Positions 25,746-36,544 of a DNA stretch of 64,000 nt are shown piece by piece (position 1 is the first letter of the stretch; each line of letters starts with the position of its first letter). A program made the position numbers and the translations under genes. The notes under the pieces were generated by a model. That model had not been told where the DNA came from and did not search any database. It was given only the letters and a program-made list of their open reading frames with translations. This DNA is from Corynebacterium kutscheri. Lineage in GTDB: Bacteria > Actinomycetota > Actinomycetes > Mycobacteriales > Mycobacteriaceae. The stretch spans positions 124,001 through 188,000 of the forward strand of contig NZ_CP011312.1 of the NCBI RefSeq assembly GCF_000980835.1. Direction: 5' to 3'.

Positions 25746-28094
25746 GTGGCTTTATATCGTAAGTATCGTCCCGGTTCCTTTGCAGAGCTGGTCGGCCAGG
25801 AACAGGTGACTATTCCGCTGATCAACGCCCTTGATAGCGGACGGATCAATCACGCCTACCTGTTTACCGGACCTCGTGGCTGCGGTAAAACCTCCTCAGC
25901 ACGCATTATGGCGCGCTCACTCAACTGTGCGGAAGGACCAACCTCGACACCATGCGGGGTATGCCATTCCTGTATCGCCCTTGCCCCCAATGGTCCAGGC
26001 TCAATCGATGTCACTGAGCTTGATGCGGCTAGTAACCGTGGCGTAGATGATATGAATGAGCTACGCGACCGGGCAATGTATGCGCCGGCAGAATCTCGCT
26101 ATCGTATTTTTATTATCGACGAAGCCCATATGATCACCCGTGAGGGAGCCAACGCACTATTAAAAGTGGTCGAAGAGCCACCCGCGCACCTTATTTTTAT
26201 TTTCGCCACCACAGAACCGGAAAAGATTCTTCCCACCATCCGCTCCCGAGTACACAGCTACCCCTTTAGGCTACTGACTCCCCAAGCCATGACGGATCTA
26301 TTAAAACGCACAGTTGCCGGCGAGCAAGCAACTGTGTCCGAAGACGTATATCCCATGGTGGTGCGCGCCGGGGGAGGCTCCCCGCGTGATACTTTATCTC
26401 TGCTTGACCAGCTACTAGCCGGTGCAGGAGAAAGCGGGTTGGGTTATGAACAAGCACGCATGTTACTCGGGGCTACCGATGATGCGCTTATCGACGCAGC
26501 CATTGAGGCCATCGCGGCTAAAGATGTGGCAGCTTTGTTTGCGGTAGTCGATGACGTTATCGAGATGGGCTTAGACCCACGCCGCTTTGCCAGCGACCTA
26601 CTAGAACGCATCCGCGATCTTATGATTTTGCATAGTGTTCCAGACGCACTAGAAATAGGACTGGTCGACGCACCCACCGATCGAGGCGAAATACTAAGCG
26701 CACAAGCACAGAGTTTTTCTTCCGGGGAACTACCGCGTATTGGCACACTGCTCAGCGAAGACATTGCCACCTTACGAGGCGCAACAAGCCCGCGACTGCT
26801 GCTAGAGATCTTATGCGCCAAGATGATTATCACCCCGCTTCCGGAAGCGACTTTTGTTACGCAGGACACAAACACCTCAGCGGCGATGCCCGCTGTAACA
26901 TCTGCTAGCTCAGCTGCTGCATCAAAGAGCGCTAGCACAAGCACAGATAAACCGGTGGTGCGCTATGAACGGAAATCGCAACGTCTAGCTAGAGAGCGTG
27001 CGGAAAAAGAGGCACAAGCAGCACAGTCAACAGAACAAGAGGCGCAACCTCAATCACCGCCAGCATTGTCGCAGGCTAAGCCAGAACAAGCGAATAAAGA
27101 ACAACAACCACAACCGGCTGTAACCAAGCCACAACCGACACCAGAGGTTGTTTCTGAACCAGAAGTAGCCCAACCGACTATCCAGGATGTACAGGCGAAG
27201 TGGACGACGGTAAAAGAAATCGTCGAAAAGCAAAGTGCAGTCATGGCGGCGTTGCTAGCGGGTGCTTCAGTGCTCGGGATAAAAGACGAAGAGTTGATCA
27301 TTGGGCACAACACTGGTGCCTTGGTCGAGCGATTAAATGCAGAGAATAACCGGAAGATATTAGCTCAGGTTTTAGGTGATGAGGTTGGTTTGACACTAGC
27401 CCTGCGGTTTGTGATCAATACTGATCCGGCTGCCCACGGTTTTGCTGTAGATGAAGCACCACAAGTATGGCAGCCAGAAGCTGAGCTAGACGCTGAATTA
27501 GAAGCAATAGCCCAGCCAACAACGAAAGACGAACCAGCTGTTAATACCAAGCCAGCAGTAGCAGTAGAACCAGTTGCAGCGGAACCCGAACCAGAACCGG
27601 TTGCAGAAAAACCTGCTGCTGATCCTTGGGGCGAACCTGCTCCTATCGGTCAGTCGGTGGCACAGTCGACGCCCTTGCGTACGAAACCACCACAATACAG
27701 TGCCCCAGAGCCTGAGCTCGCATCACCTGAGCCAGAAGTTTCTCGCCCACGCTGGCAAGAGGCCGCTGAACGAGGACGCGCGCATATGGCAGAACTTGCT
27801 GCGCGCCCGCAATTTTCCGATGGAGTTCCGCTGCCTCCGGAGCCAGAAGATGACAACGAACCCCCCATGGTTGACCCCTATGGTTACGATGCCGATGAAG
27901 GTATCCCAGAGACAACATCTCAGCCAGCAACACCTCAGCCGACAGATGTGGTAGCTACGCAGGTAGCTAGTCAGCAGGAGGAAGAAGAAATGATGGCCGC
28001 CGCTGCTGCAGAACCGGGCACGATGGATCATCGAGACGCGATGACTGTGGCGATGGACATGCTTGCGGCAGAACTCGGCGCTAAGCGAATCTAA
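25746..28094 (+). CDS. dnaX: DNA polymerase III subunit gamma/tau
   Basis: 782 aa. The clamp-loader ATPase of the replisome. Walker A is GPRGCGKTSSAR, the zinc module is CAEGPTSTPCGVCHSC, Walker B is IFIIDEAHM, and sensor 1 is IFATTEPEK. After about residue 370 the sequence becomes a long Pro/Gln/Glu/Ala-rich linker (the tau-specific region), with a short conserved block around VKEIVEKQSAVMAALLAG. The start is GTG 25746 (MALYRKYRPGSFAELVG). ybaB and recR follow in the classic dnaX-ybaB-recR order. Confidence 0.95.
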   Translation: MALYRKYRPGSFAELVGQEQVTIPLINALDSGRINHAYLFTGPRGCGKTSSARIMARSLNCAEGPTSTPCGVCHSCIALAPNGPGSIDVTELDAASNRGVDDMNELRDRAMYAPAESRYRIFIIDEAHMITREGANALLKVVEEPPAHLIFIFATTEPEKILPTIRSRVHSYPFRLLTPQAMTDLLKRTVAGEQATVSEDVYPMVVRAGGGSPRDTLSLLDQLLAGAGESGLGYEQARMLLGATDDALIDAAIEAIAAKDVAALFAVVDDVIEMGLDPRRFASDLLERIRDLMILHSVPDALEIGLVDAPTDRGEILSAQAQSFSSGELPRIGTLLSEDIATLRGATSPRLLLEILCAKMIITPLPEATFVTQDTNTSAAMPAVTSASSAAASKSASTSTDKPVVRYERKSQRLARERAEKEAQAAQSTEQEAQPQSPPALSQAKPEQANKEQQPQPAVTKPQPTPEVVSEPEVAQPTIQDVQAKWTTVKEIVEKQSAVMAALLAGASVLGIKDEELIIGHNTGALVERLNAENNRKILAQVLGDEVGLTLALRFVINTDPAAHGFAVDEAPQVWQPEAELDAELEAIAQPTTKDEPAVNTKPAVAVEPVAAEPEPEPVAEKPAADPWGEPAPIGQSVAQSTPLRTKPPQYSAPEPELASPEPEVSRPRWQEAAERGRAHMAELAARPQFSDGVPLPPEPEDDNEPPMVDPYGYDADEGIPETTSQPATPQPTDVVATQVASQQEEEEMMAAAAAEPGTMDHRDAMTVAMDMLAAELGAKRI
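26837..26848. repeat. Palindromic double copy of the GCTTCCGG word
   Basis: GCTTCCGGAAGC within dnaX: two overlapping copies of an octamer found about 48 times in the window. The other palindromic copies are at 36895, 54345 and 63101. Confidence 0.8.
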
Positions 28095-28140
28095 TCGGTA
28101 TGCTTGTGCGAGTAAACAATAAAAAGTGAAAGGTACCTAT

Positions 28141-28461
28141 ATGACTCAGCCAGATATGTCGCAGCTTCTTGCCCAAGCTCAGCAAATGCAAGCACAATTG
28201 CAGGCCGCTCAGCAGGAGATTCTTGCTTCCACTATTACTGGTAGTGCCGGAAATGGCCTTGTTACCATTGAGATGCTCGGCAATGGCCAGGTGCAAAATG
28301 TCACCATCGACCCACAGGTAGTCAACCCTGAGGATATAGAAACCCTACAAGATTTGCTTGTTGGTGCTTTTGGTGAGGCTCATGACAAGCTAGGCCGTCT
28401 TGCCGAGGAGAAGATGGGGCCACTTTCCCAGGGTTTTGATTCTATGGGCGGGCTGTTCTAA
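28141..28461 (+). CDS. YbaB/EbfC-family nucleoid-associated protein
   Basis: 106 aa. A dimeric DNA-binding protein conserved between dnaX and recR. MSQLLAQAQQMQAQLQAAQQ is the long helix, followed by GNGLVTIEMLGNGQVQNVTI, the central strand region. An in-frame GTG at 28126 is rejected in favour of ATG 28141, which fits the family N-terminus. The C-terminus PLSQGFDSMGGLF is the usual Gly-rich tail. Confidence 0.92.
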   Translation: MTQPDMSQLLAQAQQMQAQLQAAQQEILASTITGSAGNGLVTIEMLGNGQVQNVTIDPQVVNPEDIETLQDLLVGAFGEAHDKLGRLAEEKMGPLSQGFDSMGGLF

Positions 28462-28479
28462 GTCGGTTAACCGCAGCAT

Positions 28480-28513
28480 AATCCGCGTCTTTATGGCAAG
28501 GACGCGGATTTTT
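28480..28513 (+). terminator. Terminator between ybaB and recR
   Basis: A 10-bp stem AATCCGCGTC / GACGCGGATT (28480-28489, 28501-28510) with an 11-nt loop and further Ts. It implies that recR has its own promoter or is reached by partial read-through. Confidence 0.8.
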
Positions 28514-28567
28514 CGTATTTGTTATGATTAGTTGTTTGCTTATTGTTACAACCAGGGGATAGCAGAA

Positions 28568-29224
28568 ATGTTTGAAGGGCCGCTGCAAGACCTTATCGAC
28601 GAGCTTTCTAGGCTTCCGGGAGTAGGGCCAAAAAGTGCTCAGCGGATCGCTTTTTATTTGCTCAGCGTTGAAGCCGCCGATATTTCCAGGCTTCAAGACG
28701 CGCTGGGGGCGGTGCGCAATGGGGTGCAATTTTGTCGCATTTGTTGCAACATTTCGCGCGAGCAGGTGTGCCGAATTTGTGCTGATTCGCAACGCGATCG
28801 GGGGCTGATTTGTGTGGTGGAAGAACCCAAAGATATTCAGGTTATTGAGCGCACGGGCGAGTTTTCCGGGCGCTATCATGTGCTCGGCGGGGCACTTGAT
28901 CCGCTGGCTAATGTAGGGCCTAAAGAGCTGCATATCACTGAGTTATTGCAGCGCATTGGTGGAGTTCTCCCGGATAGGGAATTAGCCGATTCCACCCCGG
29001 AAGCGCCATTATATGATGAAACGCCCACGGTTACTGAGGTCATTATTGCGACTGACCCCAATACCGAGGGCGAGGCAACTGCTGCGTATATTGCGCGCCT
29101 GCTTCGAGATTTCCCCGACCTAGTGGTTTCCCGGTTAGCTAGCGGTATGCCACTTGGTGGTGATTTAGAATTTGTTGACGAACTCACGCTATCGCGCGCA
29201 TTAAGCGGTCGGCTTAGGCTTTAA
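28568..29224 (+). CDS. recR: Recombination mediator RecR
   Basis: 218 aa. It works with RecO and RecF to load RecA at gaps. It shows the helix-hairpin-helix [17 protein letters not shown], the four-Cys zinc finger [16 protein letters not shown], and the Toprim region [16 protein letters not shown] with [12 protein letters not shown]. The start [10 protein letters not shown] at 28568 matches the family; the longer TTG frame at 28532 is unlikely. It has the third-position-of-operon context typical after ybaB. Confidence 0.95.
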   Translation: MFEGPLQDLIDELSRLPGVGPKSAQRIAFYLLSVEAADISRLQDALGAVRNGVQFCRICCNISREQVCRICADSQRDRGLICVVEEPKDIQVIERTGEFSGRYHVLGGALDPLANVGPKELHITELLQRIGGVLPDRELADSTPEAPLYDETPTVTEVIIATDPNTEGEATAAYIARLLRDFPDLVVSRLASGMPLGGDLEFVDELTLSRALSGRLRL

Positions 29225-29272
29225 TTTTCGGTGCCTAGCAGTTTTAACGCAGCACTTATTTAACGTAAGTGG

Positions 29273-30028
29273 TTATTTGGTACTTGCTAGGCGTTCCTGA
29301 CGCAGTCGCTCAATAATAGGTAGATCTAAAGGCTCAAGCTCAGAAAGCGAAATACCCATTGCCTGGCTAAGAAGTAGATCGGCAAGCTGTGGGTTACGCG
29401 CTAATACCGGACCGTGCATATAGGTACTAATAATAGAGCCTTGCACCGCACCCTCGGCAGTAATCTGGCGATCATGATCAAGAAACTCCGCCGCTGCCGC
29501 AGCATCACAGTTACCTTGGCCAAAAGTTACCGTGCCAAGTGGTTGCGCATCAGCGCCCAGCAACGTAGCACCCAAGTGATTCTCAAAACCGGTTAGTGGC
29601 TGGTTTAGCTCAGCGGTAACCCCCGCGCCGGTTGGCTGAGAGCGCACTTCGCCAATAGCACGAGTTTCTAAACTGACAGTGGTTGCGTCGATAAGCCCAA
29701 GTCCATCTGCGATACGCCCACCAGCGCGGAAAGACTCACCCAAAATTTGAAAGCCAGCACAGATCGCCAAAATAGGGGTCTGCTGGGCGGCAGCACGCTT
29801 GAGGCCATGGGTATCGGCTAGCTTTTCGACGGCCAAAAGTTGCGCAGTATCTTCGCCACCACCAATGCAATAAATATCGAGCGAGTCTGGGATTGCTTCG
29901 CCAAGAGATATCGAAACAACTTTGGCGTTGATCCCGCGCAGGCGAGCACGCTGACGCAGGATCAAAGCGTTGCCACTATCGCCGTAGGTGCCCAAAATAT
30001 CGGGCAGGATTAAACCGATGGACAGCAT
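29273..30028 (-). CDS. gatD: Lipid II isoglutaminyl synthase, glutamine amidotransferase subunit
   Basis: 251 aa. The GATase_3 subunit that supplies ammonia for amidation of D-Glu in the peptidoglycan stem peptide, acting with MurT. The nucleophile Cys is in PILAICAGFQILGE, and the His of the triad is in ISTYMHGPVLARNP. A CobB/CobQ-like oxyanion GGGEDTAQ is present. Its start overlaps the murT stop in a TAATG arrangement. It was long annotated cobQ2 in corynebacteria. Confidence 0.92.
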   Translation of the reverse strand: MLSIGLILPDILGTYGDSGNALILRQRARLRGINAKVVSISLGEAIPDSLDIYCIGGGEDTAQLLAVEKLADTHGLKRAAAQQTPILAICAGFQILGESFRAGGRIADGLGLIDATTVSLETRAIGEVRSQPTGAGVTAELNQPLTGFENHLGATLLGADAQPLGTVTFGQGNCDAAAAAEFLDHDRQITAEGAVQGSIISTYMHGPVLARNPQLADLLLSQAMGISLSELEPLDLPIIERLRQERLASTK

Positions 30029-31302
30029 TAGGCCTCCTTTTGCGTGGCACCCGCGCGCAGCAGAGCCTTTTTTAAATCACGGAATGCGGTGTAATTAGCA
30101 ACTACTTCAATGCGCCCGATAGGGCAGGCTTTAATTGCGGTGAGCGGATCGGGGATATGCTCATGTTGCACGCTGGCATAAGTGAGCCGCACAGCAAGAT
30201 CAGTACCGCGCTCACCAGTGGATTTAACTTTAAGGCTGCTCAAATCCTCAAACTCGACATCCCACAACCAGGAAAGATCCTCCCCATCGGCAACCTGACC
30301 ATTGACTGCAATGACTAGCCCATCAGCAGTGCGATCAACCATGGATAAGGCTTCCTGCCAGCCAGCAGGGTTTTTAGCTAACAAAAGGTGTACATCACGT
30401 TCGCCTAATTGCAGAGTGGAGTATCGTCCAGCAACATTGGTGACACTTTCGACCGCATTAATAGCGTCGGCAAGCGAAATACTAAAACATGACACCGCTG
30501 CCGCAACAGCTTGGGTGGCATTACCTCGGTTAGCATTACCTGGTAGTTGGAGTTTGAGCGGAACGATCTGTGAGTCTGGCCCGGCAATACCCATCGGTGA
30601 GATCGTCCAGCTAGGTTGAGGGCGCTGGAAAATAGAGCCGTCGGCAAGAGGCTTAGCGGCACGCCACGTATTTCCCTCATGGATAATACTGCTTCCGGTA
30701 CGCGGACAGCTGGTGGCATCATTGAGCCACCCAGCACCGGCAGAAACCCACACTACATTCTTGGCGGCATAGGCAACTGAAGAGACCAATACATCATCGG
30801 CATTAGCGATAACCGTCATCTCTGGGTGCTTGGCGACGCATTCCCGTAAGGTACGCTCGATCTTATTTATTTCGCCCACCCGATCGAGCTGATCGCGGGA
30901 AAGATTGAGTAACACCAGACAGCTAGGACGCAGCCGCTCAACAACCTGTGGCACATGCAGCTCATCGACTTCTAAGACCACATGTGAGGCAGACTGATTA
31001 GCCATAAGAGCGGAAATGATACCGGCATCCATATTATCGCCACCCTCATTGGTAGCTACAGTATGCGCCGAGCGCAGTGCCGCCGCGAGCATGCGCGTGG
31101 TGGTGGATTTACCGTTGGTTCCCGTGACGATCGCTACGGGGCGGTTTTTACCTAACGAGGACATAATGGCCGGGTCGATTTTCTCGGCAATAAGACCGCC
31201 GATCATTCCACCAGAGCCACGCCCTGTTTTTTGTGAAGCAAAGGTAGCAAGCCGCGCCGCGCCAATGGCTAGCTGCGTGCGCACTTCAGGGAAAAACTTC
31301 AT
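30028..31302 (-). CDS. murT: Lipid II isoglutaminyl synthase, MurT ligase subunit
   Basis: 424 aa. A Mur-ligase-fold enzyme that activates D-isoglutamate of lipid II with ATP for amidation. The P-loop is VTGTNGKSTTTRML, followed by ATNEGGDNM and EVDELHVPQV. The four-Cys zinc ribbon known from Streptococcus pneumoniae MurT is not preserved: only one Cys remains in DATSCPRTGSSII, where a CPxCG motif would be expected. The DUF1727 C-terminal domain is present. It forms an operon with gatD. Confidence 0.92.
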   Translation of the reverse strand: MKFFPEVRTQLAIGAARLATFASQKTGRGSGGMIGGLIAEKIDPAIMSSLGKNRPVAIVTGTNGKSTTTRMLAAALRSAHTVATNEGGDNMDAGIISALMANQSASHVVLEVDELHVPQVVERLRPSCLVLLNLSRDQLDRVGEINKIERTLRECVAKHPEMTVIANADDVLVSSVAYAAKNVVWVSAGAGWLNDATSCPRTGSSIIHEGNTWRAAKPLADGSIFQRPQPSWTISPMGIAGPDSQIVPLKLQLPGNANRGNATQAVAAAVSCFSISLADAINAVESVTNVAGRYSTLQLGERDVHLLLAKNPAGWQEALSMVDRTADGLVIAVNGQVADGEDLSWLWDVEFEDLSSLKVKSTGERGTDLAVRLTYASVQHEHIPDPLTAIKACPIGRIEVVANYTAFRDLKKALLRAGATQKEA

Positions 31303-31330
31303 GCCAAAAGCATAGTCGTTGTTGTACTAG

Positions 31331-32404
31331 CTATGCTTCTTCAACAGGTGTACCGGGTGCGGTGTTCTTAACAAGACGGAGAAATTCCTTATCACTGAGC
31401 AAAGGAATACCTTTGCGAACAGCATGCATGGCTTTGCCCCGTAAATCATCCCGTTGATTACACACCACAACTGAGGATCGTCGGGTGGTTTTGGGGGCAT
31501 ACACTAGCTGCGCAGCAACAATCTTTCTAATAAGAGCATCGGGATGAACCGTAACCTCAGGGGCAATTACTACTTCCATTCCCTGAACTAGGCCTGTTTT
31601 GGGTGTATAGACACCAGGATTTTTAAACGCGGGTTCGGTTGCTATTGCCTGGTTATATACCTGACTGCGCTGCAAACCAAACCGATCGCTACCTAAATTA
31701 TTAGGTGAGATGCTTGCCATTTTTCCCATAGCATCGAGAACAAAAAAAATCCGAGTCACAATATCAGTTTCTTCACGGATAACTTCTCGGGCACTAAGCT
31801 GGGCGCGTTTGATGGTGGCGTGTGCTGGTTCCACATCAAGGTGAAGTGTCTGGGCAATAGTGCGGATCCGGTTATCTTCTAACACCAAACCTTGTTGGTA
31901 CGCACTAGCAAGCGTATCGACGATTTTGTGTGGCTTGGGCACATGGCCTACACGTTGGCGACGACTTCGCTGCCGGTTTCGGCTACGATTAGCCCGAGCA
32001 GCTTGCGCCATAGCGCGCCGAGCCTCAGCGACAACAAACCCCCAAGTCATTGGCAGATTATTGAGGATGAGTGTGCGGCCGTCGATAAGTTTGCCAAGTG
32101 CTTTAAGTATCTGACTAAACCGCTTACCCTCGGCAACCTCGGCGCGAGTGAATCCATGCAGATGCTGCGGCCCTGGATCGCTTCCGGAGTTAATAACACT
32201 ATAAAACTCTTCGGTAACTTCACCATCTTTAGTGAGCACGACCGCATGAAGCGCAACTATTCGTGAGGTTGCCGGATGAATACCGGAGGCTTTGACCGTA
32301 AGCACAACAAAAGGCGTACGTGCGATTTCTCTCCGACGCTGTTGCGCCCATTGGGCGGCTCGCTCTGGTTTAGAAGCGTCCGAAGACTCCGGTGAGTGAC
32401 TCAT
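31331..32404 (-). CDS. DnaQ/exonuclease-fold protein with degenerate active site, C-terminal BRCT-like domain
   Basis: 357 aa from ATG 32404 (GTG six bases upstream is an alternative). The position equals the corynebacterial gene annotated DNA polymerase III epsilon (dnaQ) between murT and leuA. The fold pattern is there, but the DEDDh metal ligands are not. Exo I should read D-x-E and is Thr36-Val-Lys38 in VVLTVKASGIHP. The Exo II Asp is Thr120 in LNNLPMTWGF. The Exo III Asp, five residues after His195, is Arg200. Residues about 270-350 (VYAPKTTRRSSVVVCN, GKAMHAVRKGIPLLSDKEF) look like a BRCT domain. It is probably a binding or scaffold protein and not an active nuclease. Confidence 0.8.
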   Translation of the reverse strand: MSHSPESSDASKPERAAQWAQQRRREIARTPFVVLTVKASGIHPATSRIVALHAVVLTKDGEVTEEFYSVINSGSDPGPQHLHGFTRAEVAEGKRFSQILKALGKLIDGRTLILNNLPMTWGFVVAEARRAMAQAARANRSRNRQRSRRQRVGHVPKPHKIVDTLASAYQQGLVLEDNRIRTIAQTLHLDVEPAHATIKRAQLSAREVIREETDIVTRIFFVLDAMGKMASISPNNLGSDRFGLQRSQVYNQAIATEPAFKNPGVYTPKTGLVQGMEVVIAPEVTVHPDALIRKIVAAQLVYAPKTTRRSSVVVCNQRDDLRGKAMHAVRKGIPLLSDKEFLRLVKNTAPGTPVEEA

Positions 32405-32448
32405 GGGCACCTAGTCTACCCGGAAGCGACTTTTAGTTAGTGCTTTGT

Positions 32449-34152
32449 CTAAGCTAATAGCTCCAGAAGATCAGCTTGCACCTGACGACGACGAATCTTG
32501 CCCAGCTGGTCACGAGCGAGATCTTCAAAGTGATAGAAGGTACGAGGCACTTTATAGCGGGTGAGCCGTTCGCGAGCGAAGTCTTTTAACCCAGCTGGAT
32601 CAAGAGCTGCACCATCGCGGAGAGTAACACAGGCGACTACATCTTCCGAGCCGTCGTTACGCGGGCGACCAACTACCGCAACATCAAGCACATCCGGATG
32701 GGCAGTCAGTACTTCTTCGACCTCAGCAGGATAGACATTAAAGCCACCAGTAATAATGATTTCCTTAATGCGGGCAACCAGGCGAACAAAGCCGTCCTCT
32801 TCCATCACACCAGCATCACCGGTGCGCAGCCAACCATTATGGAAAGCCTCGGCAGTTGCTTCCGGTTTATTCAGATACCCTTGGAAAACCTGTGGGCCAC
32901 GCACTAATATCTCGCCCTCTTGGCCATCGGGCATGGTCTCATCGAGATTATCTGGATTAGCAATGCGAACTTCGGTAGAAGGAAACGGAATACCCACATA
33001 ACCAGGACGACGGTTACCATCCATCGGATTACCACAAACTACCGGGGAAGTTTCAGTAAGGCCATAGCCTTCGACTAAAGTGCCGCCGGTGAGCTCTTCC
33101 CACGCTTGGACAGTTTCTACTGGAAGAGTTGCCGCGCCAGAAAAGGAGGAGCGAATACCTTTAAGCTCAATATTTTTAGCATGCGCTTCGGCAATGATTT
33201 TCTCGTATAAGGTAGGCACACCCGGTAGGAAGGTAGGAGTGTGCTTTTTGAGTACTTCCATAATGAGTGGGATCTGTGGTGCAGGTAGCAGAATGATTTC
33301 TGCACCAACCTTGACCCCTAATGCGCAGTTTAACAACATGCCATAGACATGGAATAGCGGCAGTGCGGCAAGGAATCGCTCTGGTTTTTCTCCTAAATCA
33401 CTAAACCATTGCATACCCATCATGAGGTTGGAAACCATGTTCCCATGTGAGAGTAATGCTCCCTTAGGCACACCTGTGGTGCCGGAAGTATAAAGAATAA
33501 GCGCAATATCTTTTTGGGCGATTTCTGCTGGCACAAAGGAAGCACTATTGCCACCAATGGCATGGCTTAATAGGGTAGACCAGGCAATAGTATTGGGGGC
33601 TTCGCCACTAAGGGCATCACGCTTAGCCTTAATAAAAGGCAGCGGTAACGAGAGCAACATTTGCTTGGAGCGTGGCATTGCCTCGATAAGGTTCACCGAG
33701 ATAATGGTTTCTAGGGGAGTATCGCCACGCAGCTTTTCTAAAGTATCGGTTGCCTTATCCCAACCAATAGCCACGCGTGCACCGTGATCTCTAAATAATC
33801 CACGCAGCTCGTGAGCAGTATAAAGCGGATTGTGTTCAACAACTGTGGCACCAAGTTTCAAGATGGCATAGAACGCGACGAGGTGCTGCGGACAGTTAGG
33901 CAGCACAATAGCTACCTTATCGCCAGGGCGAATACCGAAGGCCTTAAGCCCTACGGCAGCGGCGCGTACCTGCTGGTCAAGCTCGGCATAGGTTTGAGTG
34001 CGACCAAAAAAATAGGTTGCTGGACGGTTCGGGTTTTTAGCTAGGTTCTCGTCGTAAATATCACATAAGGTGGTGTGATCGTCGAGGTCTGCTTCTGGAT
34101 TAGTCCAGGGTGCATACTGCTTAACCCAGGCTTTGGTTTCATACGCGCTCAT
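32449..34152 (-). CDS. fadD: Long-chain fatty acyl-CoA synthetase
   Basis: 567 aa. An adenylate-forming enzyme that activates fatty acids with ATP and CoA. The AMP-binding P-loop is LILYTSGTTGVPKGALLSH, and the adenine motif is EGYGLTETSPV. The hinge and C-terminal domain are WLRTGDAGVMEEDGF and RIKEIIITGGFNVYPAEVE. The catalytic Lys lies in RYKVPRTFYHF...LGKIRR. The length fits the FadD family. No operon partner is tightly linked: leuA is 216 bp upstream and the DnaQ-like gene is 44 bp downstream. Confidence 0.92.
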   Translation of the reverse strand: MSAYETKAWVKQYAPWTNPEADLDDHTTLCDIYDENLAKNPNRPATYFFGRTQTYAELDQQVRAAAVGLKAFGIRPGDKVAIVLPNCPQHLVAFYAILKLGATVVEHNPLYTAHELRGLFRDHGARVAIGWDKATDTLEKLRGDTPLETIISVNLIEAMPRSKQMLLSLPLPFIKAKRDALSGEAPNTIAWSTLLSHAIGGNSASFVPAEIAQKDIALILYTSGTTGVPKGALLSHGNMVSNLMMGMQWFSDLGEKPERFLAALPLFHVYGMLLNCALGVKVGAEIILLPAPQIPLIMEVLKKHTPTFLPGVPTLYEKIIAEAHAKNIELKGIRSSFSGAATLPVETVQAWEELTGGTLVEGYGLTETSPVVCGNPMDGNRRPGYVGIPFPSTEVRIANPDNLDETMPDGQEGEILVRGPQVFQGYLNKPEATAEAFHNGWLRTGDAGVMEEDGFVRLVARIKEIIITGGFNVYPAEVEEVLTAHPDVLDVAVVGRPRNDGSEDVVACVTLRDGAALDPAGLKDFARERLTRYKVPRTFYHFEDLARDQLGKIRRRQVQADLLELLA

Positions 34153-34368
34153 AGTGCCCTTTCTTTGGCGGTGGTAGTCGCACAGACGTGGAGTTTTCTC
34201 GCGGTATTTTTACGTAAATATGCGCAAAAATAAATGATTTCCGATACAATATTATCTAATAGTGCCAGGTATTTTCGGAAATAATTGGTGACGAGCCGAG
34301 CACACCACCATTTTTATTCCTAATAACCACCCCGTTGATAAGCAGATATCGCTGGTTAAAAGAAAGAT

Positions 34369-36544
<2,176 letters not shown>

